The notes beneath the pieces are model-generated. The model searched no databases. It was given only the letters and a program-made list of their open reading frames with translations, and was not told where the DNA came from. Of a stretch of DNA of 64,000 nt, positions 55,655 through 63,726 are shown piece by piece. Both the position numbers and the translations under genes were made by a program. Where the stretch lies: assembly GCF_016765675.1 (NCBI RefSeq), contig NZ_JAESWB010000025.1, forward strand, positions 186,001 to 250,000. Reading direction: 5' to 3'. Source of the stretch: Neobacillus paridis (GTDB taxonomy: Bacteria > Bacillota > Bacilli > Bacillales > Cytobacillaceae). Position 1 is the first letter of the stretch, and each line of letters begins with the position of its first letter.

Positions 55655-56695
55655 ATGAAGAGTAAAATTGACCTTCTGCTTAAAGCCGGGTTTGATGTAA
55701 AGGCATCGGATATTCATTTGACAGTTGGGGTTCCGCCGATTGTAAGAATCAATGGTGAATTAAAAAGACTTGGCAAAGAGCCGCTAACTCCTGTTGATAC
55801 CGAAGAAATGGCAAAGGCAATTGTCCCCAGCGGGATGTGGGAAAGATTTAAGGAAAAAGGAGAGCTTGATTTTTCTTATGGACTGCCAGGGGTCTCAAGG
55901 TTCAGGGTCAATGCCTACTTTCAACGTACCTGTATCGCGATGGCGATTCGCGTGATTCCAACACGGATTCCCACACTTGACGAACTGGACTTGCCAGCTA
56001 TCATCAAAAAAATTGCTGATCGCCCACATGGACTCGTGCTGGTAACCGGTCCTACGGGCAGTGGAAAATCGACGACATTGGCGGCATTGCTAAATTTTAT
56101 GAATCAAACACAGAGAAAACATATCGTCACGCTGGAGGATCCGATTGAATATTTACATAAGCATGGAAACTGTATTATTGACCAGCGGGAGGTAGGGTTT
56201 GATACGGAAACCTTTGCGAATGGATTAAGGGCAGCGTTAAGGCAGGATCCCGATGTTATTCTGGTCGGTGAGATGCGGGATTTGGAAACGATCCAAACGG
56301 CCATTACGGCAGCTGAAACGGGGCATTTGGTTTTGGGAACATTACATACATCCAGTGCACCAGCAACGATTAACCGCATTATCGACGTATTCCCGCCTTC
56401 ACAGCAGCCACAAATCAAAATTCAACTTGCCTCTGTTCTCGTAGCGATTGTTTCACAACGGCTGTTTCCAACTGCCGACAGAAAAGGAAGAAGAGCAGCT
56501 ACCGAAATTTTAGTCAATAATTCTGCTGTTGCCAATCTGATCAGAAATGATAAAATTCATCAAATTGCCAATGTCATGCAGACTTCAAGAGCTTCAGGAA
56601 TGCAAACGCTGGAAATGAATATTAAAGACTTACTGCAGTCAGGTGCAATCGCAAAAGAAGCAGTTGTTCCGTTCTTACAGGAAAAGGTGGAATAA
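55655..56695 (+). CDS. pilT: Pilus retraction ATPase PilT
   Basis: A 346-residue twitching motility ATPase. It lacks the cysteine zinc site and MshEN domain of PilB. Visible: ASDIHLTVGVPPIVRINGEL, Walker A TGPTGSGKSTTLAA, VTLEDPIEYLH, VGEMRDLETIQTA, LGTLHTSSAPATINRI, and the C-terminal NSAVANLIRNDKIHQI block that corresponds to the AIRNLIRE motif of PilT. Its presence means the pili can be retracted, supporting movement or uptake. It follows pilB by 11 bp. Confidence 0.93.
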   Translation: MKSKIDLLLKAGFDVKASDIHLTVGVPPIVRINGELKRLGKEPLTPVDTEEMAKAIVPSGMWERFKEKGELDFSYGLPGVSRFRVNAYFQRTCIAMAIRVIPTRIPTLDELDLPAIIKKIADRPHGLVLVTGPTGSGKSTTLAALLNFMNQTQRKHIVTLEDPIEYLHKHGNCIIDQREVGFDTETFANGLRAALRQDPDVILVGEMRDLETIQTAITAAETGHLVLGTLHTSSAPATINRIIDVFPPSQQPQIKIQLASVLVAIVSQRLFPTADRKGRRAATEILVNNSAVANLIRNDKIHQIANVMQTSRASGMQTLEMNIKDLLQSGAIAKEAVVPFLQEKVE

Positions 56696-56696
56696 G

Positions 56697-57902
56697 ATGG
56701 CGCGATTTAAATACAGCGGACGTGATAAAAAAGGGAAAAAGTCAGGTGTGATAACCGCGTCTTCCAGAAGAGAAGCATTGCTTGAGCTGAAAGACAAGGG
56801 AATCAGAGTGTTGGAAATAAATGAAGTGCCGGAAACTTTCTTCACCAAAGAGTTAACATTGGGCAACCCTGTTAAACTGCAAGATTTTGTTATTTATCTA
56901 AGGCAATTCGCCACCTTGATCAGGGCAGGAGTTCCAATCGTCGAGGCGACCGCTATTTTGGCAGAACAAACAGAAAGTAAATCGCTTAAAAAGGTGTTAC
57001 TCGAAGTAGAACAAGATTTACGTGAGGGTCATCCATTATCGGCTGCAGCCGAAAAACATAAAAGAATATTTTCCAATATGTTTGTCAATATGATTAGGGC
57101 TGGGGAAGCCGGGGGAAATATGGATGAGACGCTGGAAAAGCTGGCAGTGCACTTTGAAAAGCAACACTTTACAAAGCAAAAGATTGTCTCGGCACTTGCT
57201 TATCCCCTCACTGTTGCGATTATTGCTGTCGGTGTAGTCATTTTTCTTTTGGTCAATGTAGTGCCGACGTTTGTTGATATGTTCAAAGATTTTGGCGGGG
57301 AACTGCCGGCGATTACCCGGTTTGTGCTGAGTGCCAGCGATTTCATGCAAAAGTTTTGGTGGCTGGTCATTTTCATCTTCTTAGCGTTTGCCACAGCGAT
57401 TATGGCGATCAAGAAAAATAAAAAAACAAAATATTATCTGGATTATTTCTTATTGCGAATGCCGATTTTCGGAAAAATGCTGCAGAAGGCGGCAATCGCC
57501 CGGATGACAAGGACATTAAGCTCGTTATTTTCAAGCTCCGTGCCGATTTTACAAGCGATGTCCATTGTCGAGACGATTGTGGAAAATGAAGTAATCGCAA
57601 GGGTGATCGAAAAGTCACGGAATTCGTTGGAACATGGACATTCACTAACAGACCCGATGAAGCAGCACTGGGCATTTCCACCTCTGGTAACACAAATGAT
57701 TATTATCGGGGAACAGTCAGGTACACTTGATTTAATGCTGGCAAAAGTAGCTGATTTTTATGAAAAAGAAGTTGAAAGTGCCACCGATCGGCTAAAATCA
57801 TTGATGGAACCGCTGATGATTGTTGTTTTGGCTGGTTTAGTCGGGACGATTGTCACCTCGATTTTGGTACCGATGTTTGATATTTTCCAACATGTTGGTT
57901 AA
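56697..57902 (+). CDS. pilC: Type IV pilus inner-membrane platform protein PilC
   Basis: A 401-residue GspF-type platform with two repeats of the T2SSF domain, starting around LRQFATLIRAGVPIVEAT and LSSLFSSSVPILQAMSIV, and three or four transmembrane segments (for example VAIIAVGVVIFLLVNVVPTF). It contacts the ATPases and pilins. ATG 56697 is one base after the pilT stop, behind AAAAGGTGG; the frame upstream lies inside pilT. Confidence 0.93.
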   Translation: MARFKYSGRDKKGKKSGVITASSRREALLELKDKGIRVLEINEVPETFFTKELTLGNPVKLQDFVIYLRQFATLIRAGVPIVEATAILAEQTESKSLKKVLLEVEQDLREGHPLSAAAEKHKRIFSNMFVNMIRAGEAGGNMDETLEKLAVHFEKQHFTKQKIVSALAYPLTVAIIAVGVVIFLLVNVVPTFVDMFKDFGGELPAITRFVLSASDFMQKFWWLVIFIFLAFATAIMAIKKNKKTKYYLDYFLLRMPIFGKMLQKAAIARMTRTLSSLFSSSVPILQAMSIVETIVENEVIARVIEKSRNSLEHGHSLTDPMKQHWAFPPLVTQMIIIGEQSGTLDLMLAKVADFYEKEVESATDRLKSLMEPLMIVVLAGLVGTIVTSILVPMFDIFQHVG

Positions 57903-57949
57903 TCAAAATTTTTCAAAAAAATTCAATTTCTATTATTTTGCTAATCTAG

Positions 57950-57978
57950 TATAATATAGTTGTATGACAAAGGTCATA
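57950..57978 (+). promoter_or_regulatory. Promoter -10 box and downstream palindrome before pilA
   Basis: A perfect TATAAT (57950-57955) without a clear -35 box, followed by TATGAC-AAAG-GTCATA... with arms at 57963-57968 and 57973-57978. The repeat lies at or just after the expected transcription start, so it may be an operator or a 5' stem in the pilin mRNA. Confidence 0.45.
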
Positions 57979-58008
57979 ATCCAAATTGACTATTAAAGGA
58001 GAATGGGT

Positions 58009-58470
58009 ATGTTACAAAAAGTAGGGAAAAGATTGAAAGACCAAAAAGGGTTAACATTGATCGAACTACTAGCGGTTATTGTTATTTTGGGGATTATTGC
58101 AGCAATTGCGATTCCAGCTATTGGTGGGATTATTCAGAAATCGAAAGTGGATGCTGTTAAGTCTGATGCGATCCAAATTTTAAATGCTGCTAAGACATAT
58201 GTAGCCTCAAACGGTATTGACGATACTAAAACAATACAATTAAAAAAAGTTACGGGGGCAGATGGTAATACTACTACAGATGACCTAGCCTCATTTGTTG
58301 AAAGCACAAAAATTGATAATTATACTGTAAATGTTAGTGTAGATAACAACAATAAGGTTACTTACTCAATAACAGCAACTGTAAAAGCAGGAAAACAAAC
58401 AGTTAAGTTCACAAATGCTACGATTAAGGGAATAAATGATAGTGGTACGAATCTAACGATAAGTAATTAA
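58009..58470 (+). CDS. pilA: Major type IV pilin PilA
   Basis: A 153-residue prepilin. The basic leader (KRLKDQKG) is followed after the Gly by LTLIELLAVIVILGIIAAIA, a textbook N-methylated pilin helix with Glu at position 5. The C-terminal domain has no cysteine and is rich in Asn, Thr and Lys. Its own TATAAT and central place in the operon suggest it is the main subunit. ATG 58009 lies seven bases after AAAGGAG; ATG 58003 is two codons upstream and too close to the site. Confidence 0.92.
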   Translation: MLQKVGKRLKDQKGLTLIELLAVIVILGIIAAIAIPAIGGIIQKSKVDAVKSDAIQILNAAKTYVASNGIDDTKTIQLKKVTGADGNTTTDDLASFVESTKIDNYTVNVSVDNNNKVTYSITATVKAGKQTVKFTNATIKGINDSGTNLTISN

Positions 58471-58492
58471 CCTTTAAGTTGAGGAATAGATC

Positions 58493-59236
58493 TTGATTAA
58501 TCTACTAGTTTTTATTTACGGCACCGTATTAGGTTCCTTCTACAACGTAGTCGGCCTGCGGATACCAGTTAACCAATCCATCGTCAAACCGCGGTCGCAT
58601 TGTCCAAACTGTAACCATACGTTATCAGCGATTGAGCTGATTCCAGTTTTATCATATGTATTATTAAGGGGGAAATGCCGGCGCTGCAAGGCGCCGATTT
58701 CGCCCTTCTATCCTATTGTCGAACTGCTGACAGGGCTTTTGTTCGCAGCTGCTCCGCTGATCATCGGCTGGTCCTATGAACTGATCATCGCCTGGACCCT
58801 GATCTCGTTAATGGTGATTGTCTTTGTTTCCGATGTCCATTATATGATCATTCCTGATAAGGTTCTCATCGTCTTCACGCTACTATTGGTAGCAGAGAGA
58901 TTCTTCCTGCCACTTACTCCATGGTGGGACTCGCTTGCCGGCGCTGCAGCCGGTTTTATCTTACTGCTTGTGATTGCGATTATCAGCAGAGGCGGCATGG
59001 GAGGCGGAGATATTAAACTGTTCGCCGTCATCGGACTTGCCGTTGGAACGAAGCTCTTGCTCATCGCCTTTTTTTTGTCTACCCTTTTCGGCGCTGTGTT
59101 TGGACTAGCTGGCATGGTGATTGGCAAGATAAAAACAGGCAAGCCGATGGCCTTTGGACCCTATATCGGATTGGGCACCATCACCGCCTATTTCTTCGGC
59201 GAAAGAATCCTGCAATGGTATATTGATTTTTTTTAA
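58493..59236 (+). CDS. pilD: Prepilin peptidase / methyltransferase (PilD, ComC position)
   Basis: A 247-residue membrane aspartyl protease that cuts prepilins after Gly and methylates the new N-terminus. The N-terminal cytoplasmic part has the zinc CxxC pairs CPNCNHTL and CRRCKAP. The catalytic aspartates lie in VFVSDVHYMIIPD and MGGGDIKLFAV. About eight membrane segments are present. The start is TTG 58493 behind TTGAGGAA. In B. subtilis comC stands between folC and spoIIB, so this gene holds the comC position and may also process competence pseudopilins encoded elsewhere. Confidence 0.94.
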   Translation: MINLLVFIYGTVLGSFYNVVGLRIPVNQSIVKPRSHCPNCNHTLSAIELIPVLSYVLLRGKCRRCKAPISPFYPIVELLTGLLFAAAPLIIGWSYELIIAWTLISLMVIVFVSDVHYMIIPDKVLIVFTLLLVAERFFLPLTPWWDSLAGAAAGFILLLVIAIISRGGMGGGDIKLFAVIGLAVGTKLLLIAFFLSTLFGAVFGLAGMVIGKIKTGKPMAFGPYIGLGTITAYFFGERILQWYIDFF

Positions 59237-59248
59237 GGAGTTTTCAAC

Positions 59249-60256
59249 ATGGCATTCAATTTGATGATCGGAAAACATAAAACGGTCAATTTGACCATAA
59301 AAGATCATGCCATCCGGTTTGTCGAGCTTAAACAAACTCAGCCGCTTGCCATTCAAAGGATGGGCGAGTATTATTTGCCCAATGGTTTGATCAAAGAGGG
59401 CAAAATACTCGATTTTGATACGTTAGCGACGATTCTAGAACAATGTGTTGCCGAATGGAAAATGGCCAAGAGACAAGTCCGATTTATTGTTCCAGACCCT
59501 TATATCGTTATCCGTAAAATACCCATTCCACATGATATCCAAGAAGATGAAATAAGGGGATATTTATATATGGAAATCGGTTCAAGTATTCACTTGCCAT
59601 TTGACGAACCAGTATTTGATTATTACCTGTTAGACCACACAAAAGAAACAGAAGAAAAGGCGAATGAAATTTTACTATTTGCCGCGCCAGAAGATAAAGT
59701 AAGAGAATATACGGATCTATTTGAAAAAGCAAGGTTGAAACCGATTGCCGCTGATATTTCTGCCCTTGCGATCAACAGACTTCTGTTTCATTTGCAAGAC
59801 CGCCCAAAATTACAACATCAATACTTAATTGTCCAAGTCGATTTACAATCGGCAAATGTATGTATCTTTGAAAATAATATCCCGGTTATTATGAGACATT
59901 TGTATATCGATATCGAAAGAGAAAAATGGAATTACACCCAGAAAAAAGATTCCTTCATCACCTTTGATTTTATCGGCGACAAACAGGAAGTCCTAAATGG
60001 ATTAATCGATATGTATAGTGAAATGGAAAAGGTGATGAATTTTTATCAATATTCCTTGAAACAGGGGAATCAGCGAGTCCAACAAATTATTCTCGATGGA
60101 GACCATCCTTGGCTAGATGAAATATTCGCCCAATTGAAGGAAAGATTTGAGATTCCCGTTTTAAAAATCAACGATCTTCTAAAAAAACATACAGGCATTG
60201 AGCCGGTACCCGCCCAATTTCATCTAAATATGGGGTTAGGTTTAAAAGAGGTGTAA
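59249..60256 (+). CDS. pilM: Type IV pilus assembly protein PilM
   Basis: A 335-residue actin-like cytoplasmic protein. The N-terminus (MIGKHKTVNLTIKDHAIRF) and segments such as IRKIPIPHDIQEDEIRGYL and KPIADISALAINRLLF-like AADISALAINRLL match the PilM/FtsA fold. In other systems PilM binds the N-terminus of PilN and links the alignment complex to PilB. The stop shares one base with the pilN start. Sequence conservation is moderate; gene order pilM-pilN-pilO makes the call firm. Confidence 0.88.
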   Translation: MAFNLMIGKHKTVNLTIKDHAIRFVELKQTQPLAIQRMGEYYLPNGLIKEGKILDFDTLATILEQCVAEWKMAKRQVRFIVPDPYIVIRKIPIPHDIQEDEIRGYLYMEIGSSIHLPFDEPVFDYYLLDHTKETEEKANEILLFAAPEDKVREYTDLFEKARLKPIAADISALAINRLLFHLQDRPKLQHQYLIVQVDLQSANVCIFENNIPVIMRHLYIDIEREKWNYTQKKDSFITFDFIGDKQEVLNGLIDMYSEMEKVMNFYQYSLKQGNQRVQQIILDGDHPWLDEIFAQLKERFEIPVLKINDLLKKHTGIEPVPAQFHLNMGLGLKEV

Positions 60257-60903
60257 TGATGTTAGTTGAAATTAACCTGCTGCCAAAAAAAGATGAAAAG
60301 AATATCGCCATTTATGTGATGGCAGGGATTTTTTTGTTTCTGCTCATCATATTGTTTGTTTGCTTCAGCTTTTATCTAAACGGAAAAAAGGAAGAACTGA
60401 ACACCTTGGATAAACAAGTAACCATGAATCAAAAGATCCTCGAGATACAGCAGCAGAAATTAAAAAGCTACCAATCCTCCAATTCAGTGGTGAAGTTGGA
60501 AACTGTCATTAAATGGGCAAAGGATCAGCCCAATAATATCGTTTATGTGTTACAGAAACTGACGAGTGCTCTGCCACAACGGGGATTTATTCTTGAATTT
60601 GAATTGAACGAGGAAAGCAAAATCACCCAAAAGGTTCAGTTTGATACAAAAACGGATGCTGCCTACTATTTAAGTTCAATTTTAAAATATCCTTGGATCA
60701 CGGATGCGGTGATTAATGATGTAAATCAGACTGATCTTAAGCAGTTAGCGAATAACCAGAATAGTACCCAGGATCAAACGGTAACAGAGGGAGAGATCGT
60801 ACCTCGTTATCAGGCGGAATATCAAATCGACCTGAATATTCCGTTATTAAAAAAAGTCAGTACCAAAACGGATAATAAAGAGGAAGGGGGCGCAACCCCA
60901 TGA
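60256..60903 (+). CDS. pilN: Type IV pilus assembly protein PilN
   Basis: A 215-residue bitopic protein. It begins with VEINLLPKKDEKN, the INLLP motif that binds PilM, followed by one transmembrane helix (about residues 20-42), a coiled coil and a ferredoxin-like periplasm-facing domain. PilN and PilO form the alignment complex around the platform. ATG 60256 overlaps the pilM stop; ATG 60259 is next to it. The stop overlaps pilO by 4 bp. Confidence 0.9.
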   Translation: MMLVEINLLPKKDEKNIAIYVMAGIFLFLLIILFVCFSFYLNGKKEELNTLDKQVTMNQKILEIQQQKLKSYQSSNSVVKLETVIKWAKDQPNNIVYVLQKLTSALPQRGFILEFELNEESKITQKVQFDTKTDAAYYLSSILKYPWITDAVINDVNQTDLKQLANNQNSTQDQTVTEGEIVPRYQAEYQIDLNIPLLKKVSTKTDNKEEGGATP

Positions 60904-61655
60904 CCCTCGAGTTTTCCAAAAAACATACGCTTGGCTTCATCCTGGGACTGATCGTCATTGGATTATTAGCTGTTCTTGCCTACTACGTTTACATCATTCC
61001 AATTAATACCAACTTAGATCAAAAAAAGTCAGAGTTAAAAATGACAAACCAAGAATTAACGATCTATCAAAATAAACTTAAACAAACAAGTAATCAAACA
61101 ATTGTCAGTTCAATGGAATTGCAACAGCAAGTACCTGTTAAACGAATGCTTGACCAATTGTTATTGGATATAGAAAAGGCAGAAATTATTTCCGGGGCGA
61201 ATATTATTGAGACGAAACTAAATAGTTCTGGACAAGATGCGATCCAAGCTGCTACTAATGATACAGCGCAAAAAACGCAGAGCAATAGCAGTTCAGCGTC
61301 AACATCAAAAGCAACGGCAACGGATAAAACATTGCCTAACGGAATGAAACAAACATCGATTTTATTATCAGGGGAAGCTAATAGTTATTTTGAGATGGAG
61401 AAGTTCTTGGAGGAAATCAAGTCTTTAAAAAGGATTATCAAAATTGACCAACTTAAGTTTACCGGTCAGGAAGAAATGGTCTCAGTCGAACAAGCATCCT
61501 CACCGCTAAAATTTGAGGCTGTCTTGACTGCTTATTATGACCCTGAACTGGTTGACCTGCAGAAAGATCTGCCGCCTATTGATGTTCCTAAAGTTTCAAA
61601 TAAAAAAAATCCATTAAGTGACTTTTTAGCTGAAGAAGACGATCAAGAACCTTAA
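60900..61655 (+). CDS. pilO: Type IV pilus assembly protein PilO
   Basis: A 251-residue bitopic protein: short cytoplasmic start, one transmembrane helix (GFILGLIVIGLLAVLAYYV), a coiled coil (LDQKKSELKMTNQELTIYQ), a Ser/Thr/Ala-rich linker near 120-145, and a C-terminal domain of ferredoxin-like type with SGEANSYFEMEKFLEEIKSL. It pairs with PilN. No PilP or PilQ gene follows, as expected for a cell with a single membrane. Confidence 0.88.
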   Translation: MTLEFSKKHTLGFILGLIVIGLLAVLAYYVYIIPINTNLDQKKSELKMTNQELTIYQNKLKQTSNQTIVSSMELQQQVPVKRMLDQLLLDIEKAEIISGANIIETKLNSSGQDAIQAATNDTAQKTQSNSSSASTSKATATDKTLPNGMKQTSILLSGEANSYFEMEKFLEEIKSLKRIIKIDQLKFTGQEEMVSVEQASSPLKFEAVLTAYYDPELVDLQKDLPPIDVPKVSNKKNPLSDFLAEEDDQEP

Positions 61656-61684
61656 ATCATTTGGAAGAACAAAGGGTCCTGTGA

Positions 61685-62179
61685 ATGAAAAAACGATTGC
61701 GCTTTAATGAAAAAGGATTAACTTTAATTGAGTTGCTCGCAGTCCTGGTCATTTTGGGAATTGTTGCTGCCATTGCGATAATCTCGATTTCAAGAGTCAT
61801 ACAAGATTCAAAAGACCGGGCCTTTGTTGCGAATGCACTTGCCTTAAAAGAGGCAGCTAATTTATTTTTAAGACAAGAAAGTGTACATGATAGTTTTCCG
61901 AGCAAGATTACCTATAAAATGCTCTATGATTCTGATTTTATCGATGAGTTTAAAGATCCTGATACGAATGATTACTTATTGCCAACTGATCAAACATATG
62001 TCGTTGTAAAGGGCCAAAAAATCGATGCTGTTTGCCTTCAAGGAACAAAAAGAAATTTATGCTCCTATCAAGGGGAAAACACCCCTGTTCCCTTTAATAA
62101 ATTGTCCGTCGAGCTAATCAGTTCCAATAAAGTGAAACTTCCATCAGTGGGGGGTTCTTCATCCCCCACTGATGGTTAG
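61685..62179 (+). CDS. PilA-like prepilin with C-terminus from a repeat element
   Basis: A 164-residue prepilin. The leader ends in EKG, followed by LTLIELLAVLVILGIVAAIA with Glu at position 5. Two cysteines in the globular domain (VCLQG and LCSYQ) could form a disulfide. The last 13 residues (LPSVGGSSSPTDG) and stop codon are encoded by the hairpin at 62141-62175, part of an element that seems to have inserted at the gene end. It is the last gene of the pilus operon. Confidence 0.85.
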   Translation: MKKRLRFNEKGLTLIELLAVLVILGIVAAIAIISISRVIQDSKDRAFVANALALKEAANLFLRQESVHDSFPSKITYKMLYDSDFIDEFKDPDTNDYLLPTDQTYVVVKGQKIDAVCLQGTKRNLCSYQGENTPVPFNKLSVELISSNKVKLPSVGGSSSPTDG

Positions 62180-62275
62180 TTGAACCAATCGGACCTTTAC
62201 GGGCAGTTGATCCCCCACCTAGATTCCTTGTAGACTTGGACTCCCCGAGGTAGGGGTCTTACTGCCCGTTAAGGC
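62141..62275. mobile_element. Folded repeat element, possibly an IS200/IS605-type remnant or related structured RNA
   Basis: A perfect 13-bp inverted repeat (CCATCAGTGGGGG / CCCCCACTGATGG, loop of nine) is followed by a larger structure: ACGGGCAG (62199-62206) pairs with CTGCCCGT (62262-62269), enclosing GATCCCCCACCT / AGGTAGGGGTC. The layout and sequence resemble palindromic ends found near IS200/IS605-type tnpB genes in Bacillaceae, from memory. No transposase is encoded here. Limits are approximate. Confidence 0.55.
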
Positions 62276-62308
62276 GGGATAAATAAAAATTTTGGCGAAA
62301 GTCTACGA

Positions 62309-62341
62309 TAACAAGACGACAAAAGTCTTGTTATTTTTTTT
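62309..62341 (+). terminator. Intrinsic terminator of the pilus operon
   Basis: ATAACAAGAC pairs with GTCTTGTTAT around GACAAAA, followed by seven Ts. Confidence 0.92.
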
Positions 62342-62398
62342 GCCCGTTATGATAGGATGAAACCAATCAGCTATCTTTATCGAAAGGAGCAGGCGAAT

Positions 62399-63490
62399 GT
62401 GGACAAGCCTAAAAAAGGCAGTACCATCACAATTAAAATAAATGAAAACCATAAAGCCTATCAGGACGAACTTCGAAAAGGTGGGCTTAAGCCGATGAAG
62501 ACGACAGCTTCCAAAATAGTAGAATGGCCTCAAACGGATAAAAAAGACGATCATTTGCTGGAAACAGCAGCGGCACATGAATCAGAGGATGAAAGTTTTG
62601 ATTGGATCATTCCCGAATCATTGGAGAATGATCGTGAAAAATTCCATGCTACAGGCGGCAAAGGGAAGAGTAATGATCCTAAAAAAGCAGGCGTCAAAAA
62701 GACGGTTTCCTTTTCAAGCTATTATAAAAAGAAAAACGGCCGCCCGCTGCGAACCATTTTTATTACCGCTCTATTGGCAGTTTTAATTGGCTCAACGATT
62801 GGTATATTCATGCTTAAGCTATTAAATGGCCAGCCTGCCGAAAAGGTAGTGCCCCAACAAAATGCTGTCGATGAGGCGCAGTCGGGACCAAAGAAAACGA
62901 ATAAGACGACAGCAAAAACGACTGCGGCCGCCAATAAACAACAAACCATATTCGTAATTCAGGGAGGTGTTTTTGCTTCCAAGACTGGTGCTGAGGAGAC
63001 GAGTCAACAACTTGCTTCGATTGATATTCCATCACAATCAATCGATCTCGATGGCAAGTTTTATTTGTTTTTGGGTCTTGCCGATTCAATTGAAAACGCC
63101 AAATCACTGGGTGCCCACTATAAAGCAAACGGTGTCGCCGATGTTTTTGCCAAGCCGCTATTATTGGACGCGAAAAATATTACCGGCTTAACTAAAACGG
63201 AAAAAAACTTTTTTGAATCTGTCCCATCCATCTACCAAACACTTTCTCTAGCGACCTCAAGTGCACTGTTGACCAATGAGATTCCACCCGAATCTGCTGG
63301 TAAATTGGCAGACGTTAAGAAACAATTAAAGGCTGCTGACATGAACAACGAAAAGATCAAAAAAATAAACCAGGAATTAACGGCAGCATATGAAAAAGTA
63401 AAGCAGTATGAAACAGCGAAGGATGAAAAAAATTTAACTGATGCCCAGCAGCATTTATTAAACTTCGTGGCATATTATTTTTCTCTCTGA
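62399..63490 (+). CDS. spoIIB: SpoIIB, SPOR-domain sporulation protein
   Basis: A 363-residue bitopic protein. The cytoplasmic part starts with STITIKINENHKAY, similar to the KVTING start of B. subtilis SpoIIB. One transmembrane helix lies near residues 125-145 (TIFITALLAVLIGSTIGIF), then a linker and a SPOR domain (IFVIQGGVFASKTGAEETSQ) that binds denuded peptidoglycan. SpoIIB assists septal wall thinning at the start of engulfment. GTG 62399 lies nine bases after AAAGGAG; an in-frame ATG at 62357 has a poorer site. Confidence 0.85.
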   Translation: MDKPKKGSTITIKINENHKAYQDELRKGGLKPMKTTASKIVEWPQTDKKDDHLLETAAAHESEDESFDWIIPESLENDREKFHATGGKGKSNDPKKAGVKKTVSFSSYYKKKNGRPLRTIFITALLAVLIGSTIGIFMLKLLNGQPAEKVVPQQNAVDEAQSGPKKTNKTTAKTTAAANKQQTIFVIQGGVFASKTGAEETSQQLASIDIPSQSIDLDGKFYLFLGLADSIENAKSLGAHYKANGVADVFAKPLLLDAKNITGLTKTEKNFFESVPSIYQTLSLATSSALLTNEIPPESAGKLADVKKQLKAADMNNEKIKKINQELTAAYEKVKQYETAKDEKNLTDAQQHLLNFVAYYFSL

Positions 63491-63549
63491 ATGGTCATTT
63501 CGCCAGAGTCATTGCCACACAAATATTTTCCGGGAAATTATTTCTCCAT

Positions 63550-63577
63550 AAGGTCTGTCCAGTCCGGGCAGACTTTT
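63550..63577 (+). terminator. Probable terminator after spoIIB
   Basis: AAGGTCTGTCC pairs with GGGCAGACTT around AGTCC, then TTCTT. Confidence 0.65.
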
Positions 63578-63726
63578 CTTAGGTGGAAAAATACTTTCAC
63601 GGAAAAATACCTGTATAATTTTACAAATTTCATCAAAATTTAATGATATAAAAATTGTTTGCGACGACGATTTTTGATACGATTGAGTTGTATCTCCCTT
63701 TAAACGCAAAAAGGTAAGGTGATGAC

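Noticed and set aside
57903..58008. A cyclic-di-GMP riboswitch in front of the major pilin
   Set aside because: The leader is short, and none of the conserved GEMM sequence blocks is visible; the same holds for the other pilus promoters.
62141..62341. An intact insertion sequence after the pilus operon
   Set aside because: No transposase or TnpB frame is present; only structured repeats and a terminator are visible.
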